Shown: piece by piece, positions 43,977 through 52,740 of the stretch
Layout: each line of letters opens with the position of its first letter
Numbering within the stretch: the first letter of the stretch is position 1
NCBI RefSeq assembly: GCF_002077945.1
Contig: NZ_LVYD01000042.1
Span: 333,202-397,201 of the forward strand
Length of the DNA: 64,000 nucleotides
DNA from: Niastella vici
GTDB taxonomy: Bacteria; Bacteroidota; Bacteroidia; Chitinophagales; Chitinophagaceae
Reading direction: 5' to 3'
Made by a program: the position numbers and the translations under genes
The notes under the pieces: generated by a model
The model's input: the letters and a program-made list of their open reading frames with translations, nothing else
The model's database searches: none
What the model was told of the DNA's origin: nothing

Positions 43977-44654
43977 TTACAGGTTTTCGATTAATGGTAT
44001 TATTAGGGTAATTCTAATCTTATTATCTTTTCTATTGTTCTGTTTCAGCGTGCCACCAATTAACCGGGCCTTTTCGAATACAGTCGTGTTTATTTTTTCG
44101 CGCCGGTGATGTTTTTTCCCTTCGGGAAGTGCATAACCGGTGTAGTCAATAATAAAACTTATGTTTTGCCGGGTACAGATAATTGCGGCAGTGTGCAGGG
44201 GTCCCCGCTCCTCTTTGATCATGTTCACCAGCTCGAGCAGGATACCGAAGGTCATGAGCATTTTTTCATTGCTCAATAACCGGTTAGCCGAGAAATCCTT
44301 GTCACCTATAATTTCCGCCTCGGGCCACTGCGCCAGTATTTCGTTTTTTAAGATACGTACAAACCCTTCGACATAGATTATATCTTCTTCAGGATAAAAG
44401 ATACGACACATTTTTCGCAGATCGCGGATAACCTGCCCGGTAAGCTGCCGAACGGGTTCCAACTTTCCGCTATCCTCATTTTTTATATCTGCCTGCAGCA
44501 AAGCCAATTGAAGGCGGATGAGACTCAGGACCTGGCCAATATTATCATATACATCTTTTACGGCTGTTTGCAGATAATGTTCGCGGATCCGCAGTCGTGT
44601 TCGGAGCAATTCATACTGGTACAACATCCCTTCATGATATGCTTGGTCACTCAT
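43977..44654 (-). CDS. Degenerate HisKA_3-like kinase lacking the acceptor His
   Basis: A 225-residue soluble protein with the layout of a short NarX-type kinase. The dimerisation/acceptor motif reads KDVYDNIGQVLSLIRLQLAL, where functional relatives have LHDxxGQ: the phospho-acceptor His is Tyr36. The ATPase N-box is also altered (LLELVNMIKEERG instead of ExxxNAxKHA) and no GxGxxG lid is visible. It may still dimerise. As it is coupled to the response-regulator gene (2-bp gap), it may act as a phosphatase or adaptor. It is unlikely to be a random pseudogene, since the frame is intact. Confidence 0.8.
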   Translation of the reverse strand: MSDQAYHEGMLYQYELLRTRLRIREHYLQTAVKDVYDNIGQVLSLIRLQLALLQADIKNEDSGKLEPVRQLTGQVIRDLRKMCRIFYPEEDIIYVEGFVRILKNEILAQWPEAEIIGDKDFSANRLLSNEKMLMTFGILLELVNMIKEERGPLHTAAIICTRQNISFIIDYTGYALPEGKKHHRREKINTTVFEKARLIGGTLKQNNRKDNKIRITLIIPLIENL

Positions 44655-44868
44655 GGTGTAATATTGGCAAAACCCCGAACCCTAAAAAAGGAGAAAAACA
44701 CGGTATTTCGGCGGAAAGCCTCCCATTTTGGCAGATGAAAAATTCGTTCAACGTCGAAATAAGTCCTTCTACCCAATGTTTTATGGAATTAACCGGCCAA
44801 TTATTATCTTGTGCCGCATACTGGAGAAATATAAATTTTCCTTTAAGTAATCTAACCCTGAATATGCG

Positions 44869-45393
44869 ATGAAGAAGATAGTTTTTGCTTTTTTAGTTGT
44901 GCTACAAATTACAGGTTGCGCCGGTAACGACCAGTCGAACGAGTCATCGTCAAAGGGTGCAAAGACCAAAGACAGCAAAAAAGGGAAGGCCAATACGACA
45001 AATACGACGACGACGACAGCGGCTAAAGCTCCCAATGCTCCGCTGGATTTTATCAAATCCATCCCAGGTTCGGTTGACGGTTGCGGCGAATTCTTTACGT
45101 ATGACTCCCTGAAGCTGAAAGATGAAAAATATATTTTCCTGAGCGATATGGGCGACATGGCCATGATCAGGATAAAAGGAAAGGATATCGTCCTTAAAAA
45201 GAGTACCCGCGAATCGAAGCAGATCAATGCCATCAGCGCAGTTGAAGTGTATTATGCCGTTGGCTATAAAGTGGTGCTGCGTAAGAAAGAGGAAAAAGAG
45301 GTGGACAGATTCTATGAATATTCAGGCACCATACAAATTACCGGAAAGAAAATAAAGACCACTATTAAAGTGCGTGGGGAAGGCGGTTGTTAA
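44869..45393 (+). CDS. Unknown lipoprotein with Thr-rich linker
   Basis: A 174-residue lipoprotein: lipobox VVLQITGC (Cys17), then a low-complexity Ser/Lys/Thr linker (NTTNTTTTTAAK), then a compact domain of about 115 residues with two Cys (VDGCGEFF and the C-terminal GEGGC) that could form a disulfide. Beta-rich (KYIFLSDMGDMAMIRIKGKD, GTIQITGKKIKTTIKVRG). Family not recognised. Confidence 0.8.
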   Translation: MKKIVFAFLVVLQITGCAGNDQSNESSSKGAKTKDSKKGKANTTNTTTTTAAKAPNAPLDFIKSIPGSVDGCGEFFTYDSLKLKDEKYIFLSDMGDMAMIRIKGKDIVLKKSTRESKQINAISAVEVYYAVGYKVVLRKKEEKEVDRFYEYSGTIQITGKKIKTTIKVRGEGGC

Positions 45394-45415
45394 AAGAAAG
45401 AATAGTACACCATAT

Positions 45416-45457
45416 AAACTAAAAACCCTTCGCCGGCCGGCGGAGGGTTTTTAGTTT
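45416..45457. terminator. Very strong bidirectional terminator hairpin
   Basis: A 19-bp stem (45416-45434 with 45439-45457, one G-U pair) closes a GGCC loop and carries A-runs and T-runs on its flanks. It terminates the lipoprotein gene. Confidence 0.93.
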
Positions 45458-45537
45458 AAGAAAGGGCATGAGCACATTTAATCACATTATGCGATGTGCC
45501 ATTCTCTTCTTATATTACATATTCTTTCTGATTGTTT

Positions 45538-46212
45538 ATGAAAAAACTCTTCATCCCGCTTAGCCTGATCGCTGTTTTCAGCTGTGGCCAACAAGAACCT
45601 ATCAATTCGAAAGCTAAACAAAGCAATAGCAAATTCGAGCCGCTGCTTGCCCAGTTCAAAGATATTGGCATCGATACCCTGCAGGTATATTCAACACAAG
45701 ACTCAACCGATATTATGAGCGGCAGGGCGATCGACAGCATTGGCGCATCGTTCTTTCCGGAAGAAATGGCACAGGCGCATTTTCATGAACCGCCCAGCCT
45801 GTTCGCCATCTATAAGTTTTCTATTGATAAGAACCGGTTAGGCCTGCTGGCCAGAACCCCTTCTGAATACGTGCCCTCTTCTATCAAATTATTCATTTTC
45901 GATTCAGCAAAAGACAGCATTACCTCGTATATAGAACTGGGCGAAACTATTGGCGATGCAGGTGACTATATGATAAAAAACACCTGGATCTTCAAAGATA
46001 CCAGCAGCAAGCATTTGCAGGCATTGGTCAATATTACTCAGGGCCACGATAACAGTGTTGATAATCCCAAAGACACTACGGTAAAAGAAGACGAATATTA
46101 TTCCCTGCTCGACCTGTCGAAACCGCGCATTGATACCATCTTTGCCGATAAGGAGCAACTGCCGAATAAATACAAAATGGTGGTGCGGGATAGAAAAAGG
46201 TTGGGATTATAA
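45538..46212 (+). CDS. Unknown lipoprotein
   Basis: The ATG two codons after a possible TTG start gives MKKLFIPLSLIAVFSCGQQE, a clear lipoprotein signal (Cys16). The 208-residue mature part has no recognised domain. Features include IDTLQVYSTQDSTDIMSGRA, SIKLFIFDSAKDSITSYIEL and the closing LPNKYKMVVRDRKRLGL. It resembles the many uncharacterised surface lipoproteins of this group. Confidence 0.8.
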   Translation: MKKLFIPLSLIAVFSCGQQEPINSKAKQSNSKFEPLLAQFKDIGIDTLQVYSTQDSTDIMSGRAIDSIGASFFPEEMAQAHFHEPPSLFAIYKFSIDKNRLGLLARTPSEYVPSSIKLFIFDSAKDSITSYIELGETIGDAGDYMIKNTWIFKDTSSKHLQALVNITQGHDNSVDNPKDTTVKEDEYYSLLDLSKPRIDTIFADKEQLPNKYKMVVRDRKRLGL

Positions 46213-46264
46213 CCGCTATTAATACAAATAAGAACGCCGGCAAGCATTAAGCCGGGCACAAAAA

Positions 46265-46290
46265 AACCCTCCGTCAGTAAACAGAGGGTT
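46265..46290. terminator. Bidirectional terminator between lipoprotein and citrate synthase genes
   Basis: AACCCTC (46265-46271) pairs with GAGGGTT (46284-46290); an A-run precedes the stem, which serves as the T-run for the leftward citrate synthase transcript. Confidence 0.75.
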
Positions 46291-46314
46291 CAATATTATA
46301 TACCGGAGCGGCAA

Positions 46315-47640
46315 TTATTCGCCCCAGATCTCATCCTTGCCTTCGAGCCAGCTTTTTACCAGTTCGGTAGTTACTGACTTTGGACGCTCAAGCGCAAAGC
46401 CCAATGCGCGGTCCCAAATAAGGCTGGCCAACACACCCAATGCACGGCTTACACCAAACAATACGGTGTAAAACTCATACTCCTTCAGACCGTAGTGAAC
46501 CAGCAGCGCACCGCTGTGTGCATCTACGTTAGGCCATGGGTTCTTTACCTTGCCCAGTGATTCTAAAATTGGTGGCACTACATCATATACATTCCAAACG
46601 ATCTGCACCAGCGGATCATTGGGGAAATGACGTTTGGCAAAATCCATCTGTGCAGTGAAACGCGGATCGGTCTTACGCAATACCGCATGGCCATAACCCG
46701 GAACCACTTTTCCTTCGCCAAGGGTTTTGCGTACGTATGCTTCTATTTGTCCTTTGGTAGGCACTTCTGTTTTCAGTTCAGTCTGCATTTCTGTGATCCA
46801 TTTCACCACTTCCTGGTTAGCCAAACCATGCAGGGGGCCAGCCAAACCATTCATACCTGCGGCCAGACTGAGGTAAGGATCGCTGAGGGCCGAACCTACA
46901 AGGTGCGTAGTGTGTGCCGATACGTTACCACCTTCATGGTCGGCATGTATGGTCATGTACAAACGCATCAGTTCTTTGAAACTTTCATCTTCAAAACCGA
47001 GCATATGCGCCAGGTTACCGGCCCAATCGAGCAGGCCATTGGGCTGTATATGCTGGTTGTTATGGTATTTACGACGGTAAATGTAAGCGGCTACGCGGGG
47101 CAACCGGGCGATCACGTCCATTGAGTCATCGAACACGGCATCCCAGTAATCTTTCTTGGCCATACCATCGGCATAGCGGCGGGCAAAATTACTTTCGGTT
47201 TGCAGGGCCATAATACCGGTTACAAACATCGTCATGGGGTGAGCTGTAACGGGCAGGGCGTCTATGGCGGCAAATACGTGGTTAGGCACATGCGAGCGGC
47301 GTTGCCAGCTGTTGGTGATATAGCTTACAGCCTCTTCATCGGGCAGTTCGCCAATTAACATCAGGTAGAAAAGTCCTTCGGGTAAAGGTTCATTGCCATT
47401 GGGCACCTTGGGCAATGCTTTTTGCAGTTCGGGGATAGAATATCCACGGAACCTGATCCCTTCTTTTGCATCGAGTAATGAAGTTTCGGACACCAGGCCG
47501 GTTATTCCACGCATACCCTGATAGATCTGAGATAACTGTACCTCCCCGATCTTTTTACTACCATGTTGCTTTAACAGATCTTTTAACTCGGCTGCAGAGG
47601 CTTCTGCCTTTACCTTAAACCTATCCTTTAGAATTCCCAT
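46315..47640 (-). CDS. gltA: Citrate synthase, eukaryotic/mitochondrial-like type
   Basis: A 441-residue enzyme of the TCA cycle joining acetyl-CoA and oxaloacetate. The sequence is of the mitochondrial-like type, not the E. coli hexameric type: IYQGMRGITGLVSETSLLDA, GIRFRGYSIPE, MTIHADHEGGNVSAHT, GPLHGLANQEVVKW, VPGYGHAVLRKTDPR and NVDAHSGALLVHYG. The catalytic residues are the His in GLAGPLHGLAN, the His in GYGHA and the Asp in NVDAHSG. Single gene with its own promoter region to the right. Confidence 0.97.
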   Translation of the reverse strand: MGILKDRFKVKAEASAAELKDLLKQHGSKKIGEVQLSQIYQGMRGITGLVSETSLLDAKEGIRFRGYSIPELQKALPKVPNGNEPLPEGLFYLMLIGELPDEEAVSYITNSWQRRSHVPNHVFAAIDALPVTAHPMTMFVTGIMALQTESNFARRYADGMAKKDYWDAVFDDSMDVIARLPRVAAYIYRRKYHNNQHIQPNGLLDWAGNLAHMLGFEDESFKELMRLYMTIHADHEGGNVSAHTTHLVGSALSDPYLSLAAGMNGLAGPLHGLANQEVVKWITEMQTELKTEVPTKGQIEAYVRKTLGEGKVVPGYGHAVLRKTDPRFTAQMDFAKRHFPNDPLVQIVWNVYDVVPPILESLGKVKNPWPNVDAHSGALLVHYGLKEYEFYTVLFGVSRALGVLASLIWDRALGFALERPKSVTTELVKSWLEGKDEIWGE

Positions 47641-47799
47641 GATGCAGTATAATTATTTGTAAATATGTAATAATGAGGGGAAAAGTTTGGCTAAAGTTAT
47701 AACAAACCCACTCAAAACGGCAAAATTAATTCAGCAACGCTTACTATTGAAATAAAGAACAATCGTACGCTTATATTAATATTTTATTAATGCGTATTT

Positions 47800-48900
47800 T
47801 TATTTGGGCGCAATGCGATACATCCAAATAGCAAAAATTGAAAACAGGATGTTTGGCGTCCAGGCAGCAAGTAAAGGGGGAAAATTTCCCTTAGTAGAAA
47901 AGGTAAGGGAGAATTTGTCCATCACCACAAAGAATGCGGCTGCAATAATACCAACTGCCAGGTGCAAGCCGCTTCCGCCCCTGGTTTTGCGCGAAGCGAT
48001 CACTGCCCCAATGAAGGTGAGAATGAATACCGAAATGGGGTTGGCATCGCGCCGGTAGCGTTCTACTTTATAATCATTCAACCCTTCGGCACCCCGCGCC
48101 TCTTCGCTTCTTATGTACTGCTTCAGCTCGGGGGTGGTCATTTTATCTTTCAGGTATTTATCGAACTTGATCTCATTGGGTTTCAGGTTCAGGTTAAGCG
48201 ACATTTCAGGTATGACCTTCGTTATTTCCTTTACGCCTTCAATCTTGCGCTCGGTGGCATTCTGCAGCTTCCAGGTCTTTTTGGCGGTATCCCAGCGCAG
48301 GTAATCGGCCCGCAGGTTATAATACATTTTGGTGCCTTTCAGCTTGTTCAGGTAAAAGTCGTTGGCCGAGCGGCTGGCCGTATCGTAATTGCGCATGCCG
48401 GCAAATGTATTGGCATCAACGCGGAAATAATAATTGCGGGTACGCTTGGCAGCTTCGCCCTGTTCGTAAGAACTTCCCCTGTCAACATAGTTTGTTTGAA
48501 AATCGGCACGTATCGACTGGGCCTTTGGGATCCAGTACTGGGTAGCTACCCAAAAGGTACCGCCCAGGATGAGCGCACCTACAAAATACGGACGCAACAT
48601 GCGGTTAAACCGTACGCCGCCGGCCAGTATAGCCACCAGTTCGCTTTTGCCTGCCAGTTTGGAGGTAAAGAAAATGGTGGCAATGAATACCATGAGCGGA
48701 AAGATCATGGAGATGATGAAAGGCACAAAGCCTATATAGTACTCTTTGATGAGCCTGTAGGTACTGAGGCCAGATTTTACAAAGTCATCGGCCTTTTCGC
48801 TGGTATCGATCGCAACGGCAATCACCGAAAAGATCAGTACCATGAAAATGGTAGTGGAGATGAACTTCCATAATATGTACCTGTCAAGAATTTTTAGCAT
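47800..48900 (-). CDS. LptF/LptG-family LPS export permease
   Basis: A 366-residue inner-membrane protein of the YjgP/YjgQ family: three N-terminal helices (ILWKFISTTIFMVLIFSVIA; FVPFIISMIFPLMVFIATIF; MLRPYFVGALILGGTFWVAT), a periplasmic jellyroll (about 125-265), and three C-terminal helices (PISVFILTFIGAVIASRK, GLHLAVGIIAAAFFVVMDKF, PPLLAAWTPNILFSIFAIWM). It works with LptB and its paralogue to pull LPS from the inner membrane. In many Bacteroidota this gene adjoins tgt; here two rightward genes lie between them. Confidence 0.93.
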   Translation of the reverse strand: MLKILDRYILWKFISTTIFMVLIFSVIAVAIDTSEKADDFVKSGLSTYRLIKEYYIGFVPFIISMIFPLMVFIATIFFTSKLAGKSELVAILAGGVRFNRMLRPYFVGALILGGTFWVATQYWIPKAQSIRADFQTNYVDRGSSYEQGEAAKRTRNYYFRVDANTFAGMRNYDTASRSANDFYLNKLKGTKMYYNLRADYLRWDTAKKTWKLQNATERKIEGVKEITKVIPEMSLNLNLKPNEIKFDKYLKDKMTTPELKQYIRSEEARGAEGLNDYKVERYRRDANPISVFILTFIGAVIASRKTRGGSGLHLAVGIIAAAFFVVMDKFSLTFSTKGNFPPLLAAWTPNILFSIFAIWMYRIAPK

Positions 48901-49071
48901 TCGGTAAAGCCCACTGTACGGCGTGGCAAATGTAGCAGAAAATGAGCAGTTTACTAAGTACGGTTAATTAGTTCTTGGTTAAAGTTTAGCTAAGGGAAGG
49001 GAAAGTTTGTAAGTTTTTTTGATATTGAGTTATTTAGTTAAAATATGATTTTAGAACTAAATAACTGCCAC

Positions 49072-49860
49072 ATGCAAAAAATAACGATCACCTTATTCCT
49101 GATGCTTGCAATGAACAGTGTTATTATGGCTCAATACAAGGACCTGTACCAAAAGAAAGAATTCATTGTGGGGAACGATACGTTGCGTTACCGCATGCTG
49201 TACCCCTTGAATTATGATGCCGGCAAAAAATACCCGCTCATTCTATTCCTTCATGGTTCGGGCGAACGGGGTAACGACAACGAAGCCCAGTTGGTGCATG
49301 GAAGTGTACTGTTTGCCGATAGTGCCAATCGCCTGCGGTTCCCTGCCATTGTGATATTTCCGCAATGCCCGGCCGATGATTTCTGGGCCCGGCTCAGCCG
49401 CGATCCCAATAAAAACGATTCGCTGGGGCAATTCAATTTTGAATCGGGCCAGCCCATTGGCAAAAGCCTTGGCCTGGTAAGCCGCCTGCTCGATTCGCTG
49501 GTAGCGGCCAAACTGGCCGATACAAAAAAGATCTATCTGGGTGGTTTGTCAATGGGCGGTATGGGCACGTTTGAACTGCTGTGGCGTAAACCCAATTTCT
49601 TTGCAGCAGCCTTTCCTATTTGCGGCGGCGGCGACCCAAAGCAGGCAGGTATTTATGGCAGGAAATTTCCGGTCTGGATCTTTCATGGCGGAAGCGACCC
49701 TGTGGTGCCGGTTAGCAATTCGCGCCTCATGACCAATGTACTGAAGGATGCCGGCGCCAAAGTGAAATACACTGAATACCCCGGCGTGGGCCATAACAGC
49801 TGGGATAATGCGTTTGCCGAACCAGAGCTGTTACCCTGGTTGTTTAAACAGAAGAAATGA
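49072..49860 (+). CDS. Secreted esterase/PHB-depolymerase-like alpha/beta hydrolase
   Basis: The start MQKITITLFLML is chosen because it begins the signal peptide (to about residue 20, NSVIMAQ). The 262-residue protein has a full hydrolase layout: YPLILFLHGSGERGNDNEAQ (oxyanion region), nucleophile GLSMGGMGTFEL, acid Asp in WIFHGGSDPVVPV and His in YPGVGHNSWD. It resembles CE1-like esterases and predicted phospholipase/carboxylesterases found in PULs. Followed by a structured repeat module also present after the sialidase gene. Confidence 0.92.
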   Translation: MQKITITLFLMLAMNSVIMAQYKDLYQKKEFIVGNDTLRYRMLYPLNYDAGKKYPLILFLHGSGERGNDNEAQLVHGSVLFADSANRLRFPAIVIFPQCPADDFWARLSRDPNKNDSLGQFNFESGQPIGKSLGLVSRLLDSLVAAKLADTKKIYLGGLSMGGMGTFELLWRKPNFFAAAFPICGGGDPKQAGIYGRKFPVWIFHGGSDPVVPVSNSRLMTNVLKDAGAKVKYTEYPGVGHNSWDNAFAEPELLPWLFKQKK

Positions 49861-49869
49861 TACCCCCCC

Positions 49870-49997
49870 AGCGGTTACCGATAATCATGAAGCCCGGCTT
49901 CTTGCCGGGCTTCATGATTTATTGTCTATTACACAAGATCTCGCTCCAAAAGTCGCTCTTTCCACCAGTTTACTGACATTACTCCCCTTCAGGGGGC
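49870..49997. repeat. Intergenic hairpin module, copy 1
   Basis: It starts with GCGGTTACCGATAA, followed by a perfect 15-bp hairpin (49884-49898 with 49904-49918, TTCTT loop) and TTTATTGTCTA; after about 55 bp comes CCCCTTCAGGGG (49984-49995). The same order of elements recurs downstream of the sialidase gene. The large hairpin probably ends transcription. The remaining intergenic DNA to 50210 is AT-rich and must hold the sialidase promoter. Confidence 0.8.
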
Positions 49998-50210
49998 CGA
50001 ATAATTAAGTTCTACATATTAGCCTGCAATTTACATGACCAGGCTAATTTTTATTCTGCTGCTTATCCTTCATATTTTATTGAATGTCAAGTATATGATT
50101 CCATAATTCTCTCTAGCTCCCCTATTCCCAAAAGAGTTTTTTGGAAATCCGGTCATAAATTTCTTACTTTATTATGTAGCACATAACATACATAAACTAA
50201 AACTCTTGCT

Positions 50211-51449
50211 ATGAAATTTAACGATGCGGCCTGCCATAACCGCCTTTTCTCCCCCTGGCCATTATTTGCGCTGATCCTGTTTGCCGGTTGCCATAAAAAC
50301 CAGGCTGCGCAGGAAACTGTTCAGCCTCAGGACAGGATTGCAACAACCGAAGCCACCGCCATACACACCAGCATGCGGCTTTTTGATGGCGGCAACGAAA
50401 GCATTTACCACTCTTTTCGCATTCCTTCCATCGTCAAAACCAGGAACAATACCCTCGTCGCTTTTGCTGAAGGCAGAAGGTGGAGCCCGAGCGATTATGG
50501 CGATATAAATGTGGTGTTCAAAAGGTCGTTTGACAATGGCGCCACCTGGACGGCCCTCGGCGAAGTAGCCGCCAGTGGCAATGGTACCTGGGGAAATCCT
50601 ACAGCAGTATATGACCCTACTCCCGGAACTAACGGCCGGCTATGGTTGTTTATGTGCTGGAATGATGGGGCTATAGACCAATGGAGTGATTTTGACAGTT
50701 GGGGCGACAGAAAAGTATTTACTTCCTACAGCGATGACAATGGTGCTACCTGGTCAACGCCCCAGGATATGACCAGCACCCTGGTGCCCCCTACTTATAC
50801 CTGGGATGCTGTGGGGCCGGGCAATGGAATCAGAACAGCTTACGACCACCCCGGCCGGCTTATTATTCCTGCCCTGGGCCGAAATATTTACAGCGATGAC
50901 CATGGCGTTACCTGGCAGTACCAGCTTATTCCGGGCACTACCGATGAAAGCACTATTGTAGAATTGATGGATGGCCGTTTAATGAGAAATGACCGGCCCA
51001 ATAGCAACACCTGGGCAACCACCAAAAAAAGAAGAAAGTCGTTTGGTACTATTGAAGGCGGCTTTGGGGCATTTGCACCTGATAATGCCTTAACCGATCC
51101 CAAGTGTGAAGGGTCTATGCTTCGATACAATACCGATACGCCTGCAAGAATTTACTTTCTGAACCCCAACGATATTGATCAACGCTGCAATATGACCGTG
51201 CGCATCAGTTATGATGAAGGATTAACATGGGCCCGCAGCAGACCTATTTTCGACTGGAACACCTGCGATTATGCAAATATTACTGTAGCCAAAGGCGGTT
51301 ACTCAAGCATGGTAAAAACAGCCGACTATTGCGTGGGCGCATTAATTGAGATCAATGAAGATGTTCACAACAGCAGCACCAGTAATAAATCGATCGAATT
51401 TCATAAGTTCAATCTACCCTGGATCCTGAATGGCAGCACTGAACCATAA
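50211..51449 (+). CDS. Sialidase (exo-alpha-sialidase, GH33-like) lipoprotein
   Basis: A 412-residue lipoprotein (ALILFAGC, Cys27). The six-bladed sialidase propeller is visible: FRIP motif with the catalytic arginine (YHSFRIPSIVKT), Asp-boxes SFDNGATWTAL, SDDNGATWSTP, SDDHGVTWQYQ and SYDEGLTWARS, the nucleophile region EGRRWSPSDYGD, and catalytic Tyr/Arg region near the C-terminus (KGGYSSMV). It releases terminal sialic acid or related sugars from glycans. No sialic-acid catabolic genes are nearby, so scavenging is shared with other loci or the substrate differs. Confidence 0.93.
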   Translation: MKFNDAACHNRLFSPWPLFALILFAGCHKNQAAQETVQPQDRIATTEATAIHTSMRLFDGGNESIYHSFRIPSIVKTRNNTLVAFAEGRRWSPSDYGDINVVFKRSFDNGATWTALGEVAASGNGTWGNPTAVYDPTPGTNGRLWLFMCWNDGAIDQWSDFDSWGDRKVFTSYSDDNGATWSTPQDMTSTLVPPTYTWDAVGPGNGIRTAYDHPGRLIIPALGRNIYSDDHGVTWQYQLIPGTTDESTIVELMDGRLMRNDRPNSNTWATTKKRRKSFGTIEGGFGAFAPDNALTDPKCEGSMLRYNTDTPARIYFLNPNDIDQRCNMTVRISYDEGLTWARSRPIFDWNTCDYANITVAKGGYSSMVKTADYCVGALIEINEDVHNSSTSNKSIEFHKFNLPWILNGSTEP

Positions 51450-51475
51450 ATGACACCCCCGGCCCCTAAAGGGGA

Positions 51476-51590
51476 GCCGGTTACCGATAACCAAGGAAGC
51501 CCGACATATTGCCGGGCTTCCTGGTTTATTATCTAATGCATAATATCTTTCCGTGCTTCTTCCTGATTTCCATACACCCCCTTCAGGGGG
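51476..51590. repeat. Intergenic hairpin module, copy 2
   Basis: Same order as at 49870: GCCGGTTACCGATAA, a long hairpin (51489-51503 with 51513-51526, one bulged A, ATATT-containing loop) of GAAGCCCG/CGGGCTTC type, TTTATTATCTA, then CCCCCTTCAGGGGG (51577-51590). Another small stem, CCGGCCCC/GGGGAGCCGG, precedes it at about 51459-51480. Probably a terminator for the sialidase transcript and the leftward tgt gene. Confidence 0.8.
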
Positions 51591-51600
51591 ATGGGGGGCA

Positions 51601-52740
51601 TTATAATCTCGTCTGCAATCTTGGCACCATTTCATTCTTCCATGAAACAAAATCGCCTTCGATTATATGCTTGCGCGCTTCGCCCACCAGCCATAAATAA
51701 AACGCGAGGTTGTGCACGCTGGCAATGGTGAGGCCCAGTATCTCTTTCGATTTTACCAGGTGGCGCAGGTATGCTTTACTGTAGTGATTGCTGATGTGGC
51801 AATCGATGCCATCATCGATGGGCGAAAAATCACTTTCCCATTTTTTGTTGTCGATATTGATAACGCCCTGCGAGGTGAACAGCATGGCATTGCGGCCATT
51901 GCGGGTGGGCATCACGCAATCGAACATATCGACCCCCAGCGCAATACATTCCAGAATATTCCAGGGCGTACCCACCCCCATCAGGTAACGGGGTTTATGC
52001 GCCGGCAGGTTATCGCAGCACAGTCCGCACAATTCATACAGCATATCATCGGGCTCGCCCACGCTGAGGCCGCCAATGGCATTGCCGGTGGCGTCTTTGG
52101 AAGCAATGTACTCGCAGGAGGCTTTGCGCAAATCGGTATAGGTGCTGCCCTGTACAATGGGGAACAGGTTTTGGGTATATCCGTATTTATCGGGTGTTTC
52201 GTTAAAGCGGGTAAAACAACGATCGAGCCAGCGATGCGTGAGGTGCATCGATTTTTCGGCATACTTGTAATCGCTGGGGTATGGCGGACATTCATCAAAT
52301 GCCATGATGATGTCGGCGCCAATGGCCCGTTGAATGTCCATCACGCTTTCTGGCGTAAACAAATGGCGCGAACCATCAATGTGCGATTGAAACAAAACGC
52401 CTTCTTCACTGATCTTGCGGGTGCCGGCCAGGGAAAACACCTGGTAGCCGCCGCTATCGGTAAGTATGGGCCGGTTCCAACCTTTAAACTGGTGCAAACC
52501 GCCTGCTTTTTGCAATACATCGATGCCGGGCCGCAGGTACAGGTGATAGGTATTGCCCAAAATAATTTGTGCATTGATCTCTTCTTTCAACTGTTGCTGG
52601 CTTACCGCCTTTACACTGCCTACCGTACCCACGGGCATAAAGATGGGAGTAAGTATGTCACCATGATCGGTGACAATATGTCCTGCCCGGGCTTTAGAAG
52701 AAGGATCGGTATGCTGTAAAGTAAATTGTAAAGCGGCCAT
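51601..52740 (-). CDS. tgt: tRNA-guanine transglycosylase (queuine tRNA-ribosyltransferase)
   Basis: The start MAALQFTLQHTD is chosen as the family start; an ATG seven codons upstream is in frame. Length 379. Catalytic motifs: PILTDSGGYQVFSL (Asp base), DIIMAFDECPPYP, GIGTP-type loop as YLMGVGTPWNILEC, and nucleophile Asp in FDCVMPTRNGRNAM. It exchanges G34 for the queuosine precursor in tRNAs with GUN anticodons. The zinc site is reduced: where E. coli has CxCxxC, this reads IDCHIS, keeping one Cys plus the distal His (ASVHNLAFY). I recall this loss as common in Bacteroidota, so activity need not be affected. Confidence 0.95.
   Translation of the reverse strand: MAALQFTLQHTDPSSKARAGHIVTDHGDILTPIFMPVGTVGSVKAVSQQQLKEEINAQIILGNTYHLYLRPGIDVLQKAGGLHQFKGWNRPILTDSGGYQVFSLAGTRKISEEGVLFQSHIDGSRHLFTPESVMDIQRAIGADIIMAFDECPPYPSDYKYAEKSMHLTHRWLDRCFTRFNETPDKYGYTQNLFPIVQGSTYTDLRKASCEYIASKDATGNAIGGLSVGEPDDMLYELCGLCCDNLPAHKPRYLMGVGTPWNILECIALGVDMFDCVMPTRNGRNAMLFTSQGVINIDNKKWESDFSPIDDGIDCHISNHYSKAYLRHLVKSKEILGLTIASVHNLAFYLWLVGEARKHIIEGDFVSWKNEMVPRLQTRL

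Noticed and set aside
47962..48873. Plus-strand frame of 303 codons opposite the LptF/G gene
   Set aside because: Shadow frame; the minus-strand protein has the expected helices and length.
51712..52719. Plus-strand frame of 335 codons opposite tgt
   Set aside because: Shadow of the strongly coding tgt frame; its protein lacks any domain and tgt motifs are complete on the other strand.
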